Below, in pieces: positions 60,213-64,000 of a DNA stretch of 64,000 nt. Position 1 is the stretch's first letter. The number at the start of each line of letters is the position of its first letter. A program made the translations under genes and the position numbers. Origin of the DNA: UBA8190 sp003453695 (lineage in GTDB: Bacteria > Actinomycetota > Acidimicrobiia > Acidimicrobiales > UBA8190); contig DAIRBY010000004.1 of assembly GCA_036796975.1 (NCBI GenBank), positions 1 through 64,000 of the forward strand, given 5' to 3'. A model generated the notes under the pieces. That model worked only from the letters and a program-made list of their open reading frames with translations. It ran no database searches and had not been told where the DNA came from.

Positions 60213-60683
60213 ATGTCCAACGGCAACAGCGTCACGCTGGTCGGCAACATCACCCGCGACCCCGAGCTGCGCTTCACACCCACTGGCCAGGCGACGGCCA
60301 CCTTCGGGCTGGCGGTGAACCGCCGCTGGCAGAACCGCCAGACCCAGGAATGGGAGGAGGCCACGTCCTTCTTCGACGTCGTGTGCTGGCGGGAGATGGC
60401 GGAGAACGCCTCGGAGAGCCTGGCCCGAGGTTCACGGGTCATCGTCACCGGCCGTCTCGAGCAGCGGTCGTGGGAGACCCAGGAGGGCGAGCGCCGGTCG
60501 AAGATCGAGGTCGTGGCCGACGAGATCGGCCCCAGCCTGCGCTGGGCCACCGCCCAGGTGACGAAGAACGAGCGCCGTGGTCCCGGCGACGGTGGCCCGG
60601 CGCGCCAGACGGCTCCTGAGCGCACTCCGGCTGCTGCCGGCGGTGGTGGCGGCGGGTACGGGTTCGACGAGGAGCCCTTCTGA
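60213..60683 (+). CDS. ssb: Single-stranded DNA-binding protein
   Basis: A 156-residue SSB. The OB fold runs from VTLVGNITRDPELRFTPTGQ to about residue 105, followed by a Gly-rich linker and the acidic C-terminal peptide DEEPF, which recruits replication and repair partners. The ATG at 60213 has GGGAGG upstream. It overlaps rpsR by one base. Confidence 0.97.
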   Translation: MSNGNSVTLVGNITRDPELRFTPTGQATATFGLAVNRRWQNRQTQEWEEATSFFDVVCWREMAENASESLARGSRVIVTGRLEQRSWETQEGERRSKIEVVADEIGPSLRWATAQVTKNERRGPGDGGPARQTAPERTPAAAGGGGGGYGFDEEPF

Positions 60684-61195
60684 TGGCGCGCGGAGGAGGA
60701 GGGAGCGGACCCGACCGCAGCCGCCGTGGGCCCAAGGACGCCGCCCGGCGCATCAAGAAGAAGCCGTGCGCCCTGTGCCGGGACAAGGCCCAGTGGGTCG
60801 ACTACAAGGACGTCAACCTGCTGCGCAAGTACATGAGCGACCGGGGGAAGATCCGCGCCCGCCGGGTGACCGGCAACTGCGCTCAGCACCAGCGGGCGGT
60901 GGCGCTGGCCATCCGCACCGCCCGGGAGCTGGCGCTCGTCCCCTACACCCAGCGGACCGTCACCGAGCGCGGCGGCGGTCGAGGGCGCCGTGGCGAGCGC
61001 GGGGAGCGGGGTCCCCGGGGACCTCGTGACGCCCAGGTCCCGGCCGCTGCGCCGAGGGCGGACGCCACCGAGGACGCCGGCGCCTCTGAAGAGCCCGAGG
61101 TCACCGCTCTCGAGAACGGGGAGGTCGAGGAGCCCGAGGTCGAGCAGCCCGAAGCTGTCCCGGACAGCGCTGCGGACGTGGAGGAGACGGTCTGA
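60683..61195 (+). CDS. rpsR: 30S ribosomal protein S18 with an acidic C-terminal extension
   Basis: A 170-residue S18; the family is normally 75-90 residues. The S18 domain (about 20-95) is standard, with zinc-type cysteines in KKPCALCRDK and TGNCAQHQ and the motif YKDVNLLRKYMSDRGKI. A tail of about 75 residues follows: a basic GRGRRGERGERGPRG section, then a Glu/Ala/Val-rich acidic section ending AADVEETV. The tail is continuous with no frameshift, and the stop overlaps the rplI ATG by one base. Its role is unknown. Confidence 0.95.
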   Translation: MARGGGGSGPDRSRRGPKDAARRIKKKPCALCRDKAQWVDYKDVNLLRKYMSDRGKIRARRVTGNCAQHQRAVALAIRTARELALVPYTQRTVTERGGGRGRRGERGERGPRGPRDAQVPAAAPRADATEDAGASEEPEVTALENGEVEEPEVEQPEAVPDSAADVEETV

Positions 61196-61644
61196 TGCGG
61201 GTGCTGCTGCGCGACGACGTCGACGGGCTGGGTCGGCGCGGCGACATCGTCGAGGTGACGGGCGGCTTCGCACGGAACTTCCTCCTGCCCACGGGCCGGG
61301 CCATGAAGGCGACAGAGGCCATGAGCACCCAGGCGACGGCGATGCGGCGGTCCCGGGATCTGCGCGACGCCAAGGACAAAGAGGCGGCGGAGGCGGTGGC
61401 GGCCGTCCTCGCCGGCAAGACCCTCACGATCTCTGCTCGCAGTGGCGCCGAGGGCCGGCTGTTCGGCTCGGTGACCACCCAGGACGTGGCGGACGCCGTC
61501 GAGGCCCAGACCGGCGCCGTCGTCGACCGGCGCAAGATCCGCCTGGAGGAGCCCATCAAGTCCTTGGGCACCCACATCGTGCCCGTGCACCTGCACGGGG
61601 ACGTCGAGGCCGAGCTCACCGTGGAGGTCGTGCCCGCCGGCTGA
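61195..61644 (+). CDS. rplI: 50S ribosomal protein L9
   Basis: A 149-residue L9: the N-terminal rRNA-binding domain MRVLLRDDVDGLGRRGDIVE and ARNFLLPTGRAM, a helical connector, and the C-terminal domain LFGSVTTQDVADAV...KSLGTHIVPVHLH. Starts one base inside the rpsR stop (TGATG). Last gene of the ribosomal unit; a hairpin follows. Confidence 0.97.
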   Translation: MRVLLRDDVDGLGRRGDIVEVTGGFARNFLLPTGRAMKATEAMSTQATAMRRSRDLRDAKDKEAAEAVAAVLAGKTLTISARSGAEGRLFGSVTTQDVADAVEAQTGAVVDRRKIRLEEPIKSLGTHIVPVHLHGDVEAELTVEVVPAG

Positions 61645-61649
61645 CGCCA

Positions 61650-61670
61650 GCCGTCCTCTTTCGGGACGGC
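61650..61670 (+). terminator. Probable terminator after rplI
   Basis: A 7-bp stem GCCGTCC/GGACGGC with a TCTTTCG loop, six bases after the rplI stop. It has no U-tract, as is frequent for actinobacterial terminators. The next gene, dnaB, begins 190 bases later. Confidence 0.65.
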
Positions 61671-61862
61671 CCGGCGGGGTGCTGTCACAGCCACCTGTCA
61701 GCCTGGCCGGCGTGGGACGTCTTCCACAGGAAGCCGAGGCAGCGGCGTTATCCCCAGTCGCCAGGAACGAATCCACCGGTCCTCCACAGCGACGTGCCCG
61801 GGGTATTCCCCAGCTTCCGGTACTCGTTAACCCCAAGGCGAATGGGCGAAGGTAGCCGGGCC

Positions 61863-63746
61863 ATGGCGCAAGCGCTCGAGAACCGGATCCGCCCGCTCAA
61901 GCCCGCCGGCGGCCGGGTCCCGCCGCACGACCTCGACGCTGAGGAGTCCCTGCTCGGGGCCATGCTGCTTTCTCGGGACGCCATCGCCGCCGCCCTCGAG
62001 TGCTGCAGCTCCGAGGACTTCTACAAGCCCGCCCACGGCCACATCTTCGGAGCGGTCACCGCGCTGTATGCCCGGGGCGAGCCCGCCGACCCGGTGACGG
62101 TGGCCGACGAGCTGCGCCGGTCCGGCCTGCTCGAGGCGGTCGGGGACCCGTCCATTCTCATTTCGCTGCAGGTCGACACGCCTTCCACGGCGAACGCCTC
62201 GCACTACGCCAAGATCGTCGAGGAGCACGCCCTGCTCCGCGGCTTGGTGTCCGTGGCCGGCGAGATCGCCGAGCTGGGCTACAGCGTCCCCGAGAACGTG
62301 TCCGAGGTCATCGACCGGGCCGAGACCATGGTCTTCGAGGTTGCCCAGCGCCGTGTCGTGGACTCCATGTCCTCGTTGCGCGACCTGCTGGCCCAGAGCC
62401 TCGACCACCTCGAGAATCTCTACGAGCGGGGCGACACGATCACCGGCGTGCCCACCGGGTACACCGATCTCGACGAGCGGCTGGCCGGGCTGCAGAAGGC
62501 GAATCTGGTGGTCATAGGGGCCCGCCCCAGCATGGGGAAGACCGCGATGGCACTCGGCGTCGTCGCCCATGCCGCCGTGCACGCCCGAGTACCGGTGCTC
62601 CTGTTCTCGCTGGAGATGAGCCACCTCGAGCTGACACAGCGCCTGCTGTGCTCGGAGGCACGCGTCGACGCCACCCGCATGCGCAACGGCCGGCTGCTCG
62701 AGGCGGACTGGCCCAAGATCTCCGACGCCATCGGCCGCCTCGGTGACGCCCCCATCTACATCGACGACAACCCCAACGTCACGGTGATGGACATCCGGGC
62801 CAAGGCCCGCCGGCTCAAGGCACGCGAGGGCCTCGGCCTGGTCGTCGTCGACTATCTCCAGCTCATGACCGGCCACCTGCGCAGCCGCGCTGAGAACCGA
62901 CAGGTCGAGGTGTCGGAGATCAGCCGGGGCTTGAAGGTGCTCGCCCGCGAGCTCGACATCCCGGTGATCGCGCTGTCGCAGCTTTCTCGCAATCTCGAGA
63001 TGCGCCAGGACAAGCGTCCAGTTCTCTCCGACCTGAGAGAGAGCGGCTGCCTCACGGCCGATACTCGGATCCTCCGAGCCGACACCGGCGGGGAGGTGAC
63101 GATGGGCGAACTGCTCGCCACCGGGGAGCGCGACACTCCTGTCTGGGCCCTCGACACGCACCTGCAGCTCGTTCCGTCAACGATGACCCGTGTCTTCCCC
63201 AGTGGGGTCAAGCGGACGTTTGAGTTGCGGCTTGCATCGGGCCGCCGCATTCAGGCCAGCGCCAACCGCCCTTTTCGGGCCCGGGGGGGTTGTCGCAGCG
63301 TCGCCGAACTGTCGGTCGGGGACCGTATTGCCTCAGTGTCTTTCGAGTCCGCGGGCGACAGGTCATGGAGCGAGTCTGGATCTGCGCACTTGTGCCCAAG
63401 CAGGTCGGTCTCGGTTGCCATGCTCGAACGACCCCGGGTCCTTTCGTCAGGTCTCGTCTGGGACGCCATCACGGCTATCGAGGACAGGGGCGACGCGCTG
63501 GTCTACGACGCCACCGTGGCCGAACACCACAATTTTGTCGCCAACGGGATCGTGGCGCACAACTCGATCGAGCAAGATGCGGACGTCGTGATGTTCATCT
63601 ACCGCGACGAGATCTACAACCCCGATTCAGCAGACCGCGGCAAGGCCGAGATCATCATCGCCAAACACCGCAACGGCCCCACCGGTGTCACCCAGCTCGC
63701 CTTCATGGACCACCACACCCGGTTCGCCAACATGGCCCACGTCTGA
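61863..63746 (+). CDS. dnaB: Replicative DNA helicase DnaB, interrupted by an intein
   Basis: A 627-residue precursor; the host helicase is 455 residues. The N-terminal domain begins [17 protein letters not shown]; the RecA-like motor has Walker A [21 protein letters not shown] and the DnaB motif [20 protein letters not shown] split by the intein after residue 395. The C-terminus [16 protein letters not shown] is normal. It unwinds DNA at the fork and depends on a loader such as the DciA-like protein at 29650. ATG 61863 is used; an ATG at 61842 is in frame. The intein must be spliced for function because it splits a conserved ATPase motif. Confidence 0.96.
   Translation: [627 protein letters not shown]
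63048..63563 (+). other. DnaB mini-intein (172 residues) with an altered block B
   Basis: The intein runs from Cys1 ([12 protein letters not shown], block A) to Asn172 ([11 protein letters not shown], block G), with Ser as the first downstream residue. Block F is [15 protein letters not shown] with Asp154; the penultimate His171 is present. No LAGLIDADG endonuclease remains, only about 35 residues between the two splicing halves. In block B the usual Thr-x-x-His is Ser71-Ala-Asn-Arg74; the Arg codon CGC is one base from CAC (His). Codon use is less GC-rich than the host gene. The insertion site is the same P-loop-distal site as in mycobacterial DnaB. Confidence 0.93.
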
Positions 63747-63770
63747 GGGGGCTCCGAGTCTGAGCTCCGC

Positions 63771-64000
63771 CTAGGCGGTCTTGGCCCACTTGCCCAGCAA
63801 CTTGGCCTGTTCGGTCATGTGTTGGCGCAACCCCATCAGGATGGCGCGCTCAACGGCGCCGGCCACGATGGGCACGTGGGCGCGCAGATCACCCTCGATT
63901 ACCTGCACAGCCCTCCGGCCGTCCTCTTCGAAGCGGTACTCACCCGAGCACTCGAGGCGGTCGGCGTAGTGATCGGGCAGCATGCGGAACTCAGCCCGGT
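63771..64000 (-). CDS. DUF2505-like SRPBCC protein, C-terminal part
   Basis: Reads leftward from beyond the window; 76 C-terminal residues are visible. The sequence YRFEEDGRRAVQVIEGDL, VPIVAGAVERAILMGLRQHM and the final LLGKWAKTA match the C-terminal strand and long helix of the actinobacterial DUF2505/START-like family. The function is unknown. Convergent with dnaB, 24 bases apart. The call rests on a partial sequence. Confidence 0.7.
   Translation of the reverse strand, partial: RAEFRMLPDHYADRLECSGEYRFEEDGRRAVQVIEGDLRAHVPIVAGAVERAILMGLRQHMTEQAKLLGKWAKTA

Noticed and set aside
61730..61830. DnaA-box-like TTATCCCCA and CCACAG sequences upstream of dnaB
   Set aside because: One good near-match only; the others are two or more mismatches from the consensus, so chance is likely.

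Overview
The window is about 64 kb of very GC-rich DNA carrying an actinobacterial chromosome-origin region. The dnaA-dnaN-recF-dciA-gyrB-gyrA block runs leftward. The rpmH-rnpA-yidD-yidC-jag-rsmG-parA-parB block runs rightward. An F420-type luciferase-like oxidoreductase, paired acyl-CoA dehydrogenases, DUF5318 and PadR-ino1 synteny, near-leaderless promoters and frequent GTG starts also point to Actinomycetota. A member of the Acidimicrobiia is my best guess, but that class assignment is inference.

Left arm (1-24.7 kb): an acyl-CoA/ketone catabolic island. It has a lipoprotein solute-binding protein, a fused LivH-LivM-LivG permease/ATPase, LivF, three acyl-CoA ligases, three crotonases, two SDR dehydrogenases, a Baeyer-Villiger-type monooxygenase, an amidohydrolase, an acyl-CoA dehydrogenase pair, a luciferase-like oxidoreductase, a CaiB/BaiF CoA-transferase and a VOC protein. 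A GntR/FadR-type regulator sits in its middle. Three near-identical 14-bp palindromes (6295, 14907, 18059) overlap the -10 elements of the transporter-lipoprotein, regulator/ligase and dehydrogenase transcription units, which suggests one local regulon. The substrate is not evident from sequence; a cyclic ketone, terpenoid or steroid-like acid would fit.

Origin core (24.7-44.4 kb): tRNA-Ile(GAT) and short tandem repeats lie behind gyrA. The dnaA-dnaN spacer is the best oriC candidate. Between rsmG and parA lie two identical 27-bp repeats with a parS-like CACGTG core, followed by a free-standing single-motif LAGLIDADG protein, an unusual arrangement. rsmG has no ATG, GTG or TTG able to give a full-length protein and probably starts at CTG. 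After parB comes a spacer with one perfect and one near-perfect DnaA box, then a degenerate CwlM-like amidase, trxA, trxB, a small membrane protein and a DegV protein.

Right arm (44.4-64 kb): murJ and a DUF6049 protein, pcnA, a padR-ino1 operon with palindromic promoter sites, DUF5318, a DUF929 thioredoxin-like/His-rich membrane-protein pair, a MenG/UbiE-like methyltransferase with a polytopic membrane protein, a Tat-exported phospholipase C-like enzyme, panB, and the rpsF-ssb-rpsR-rplI operon. dnaB follows and is interrupted by a 172-residue mini-intein whose conserved block-B histidine is replaced by arginine. The window ends inside a DUF2505-like gene.
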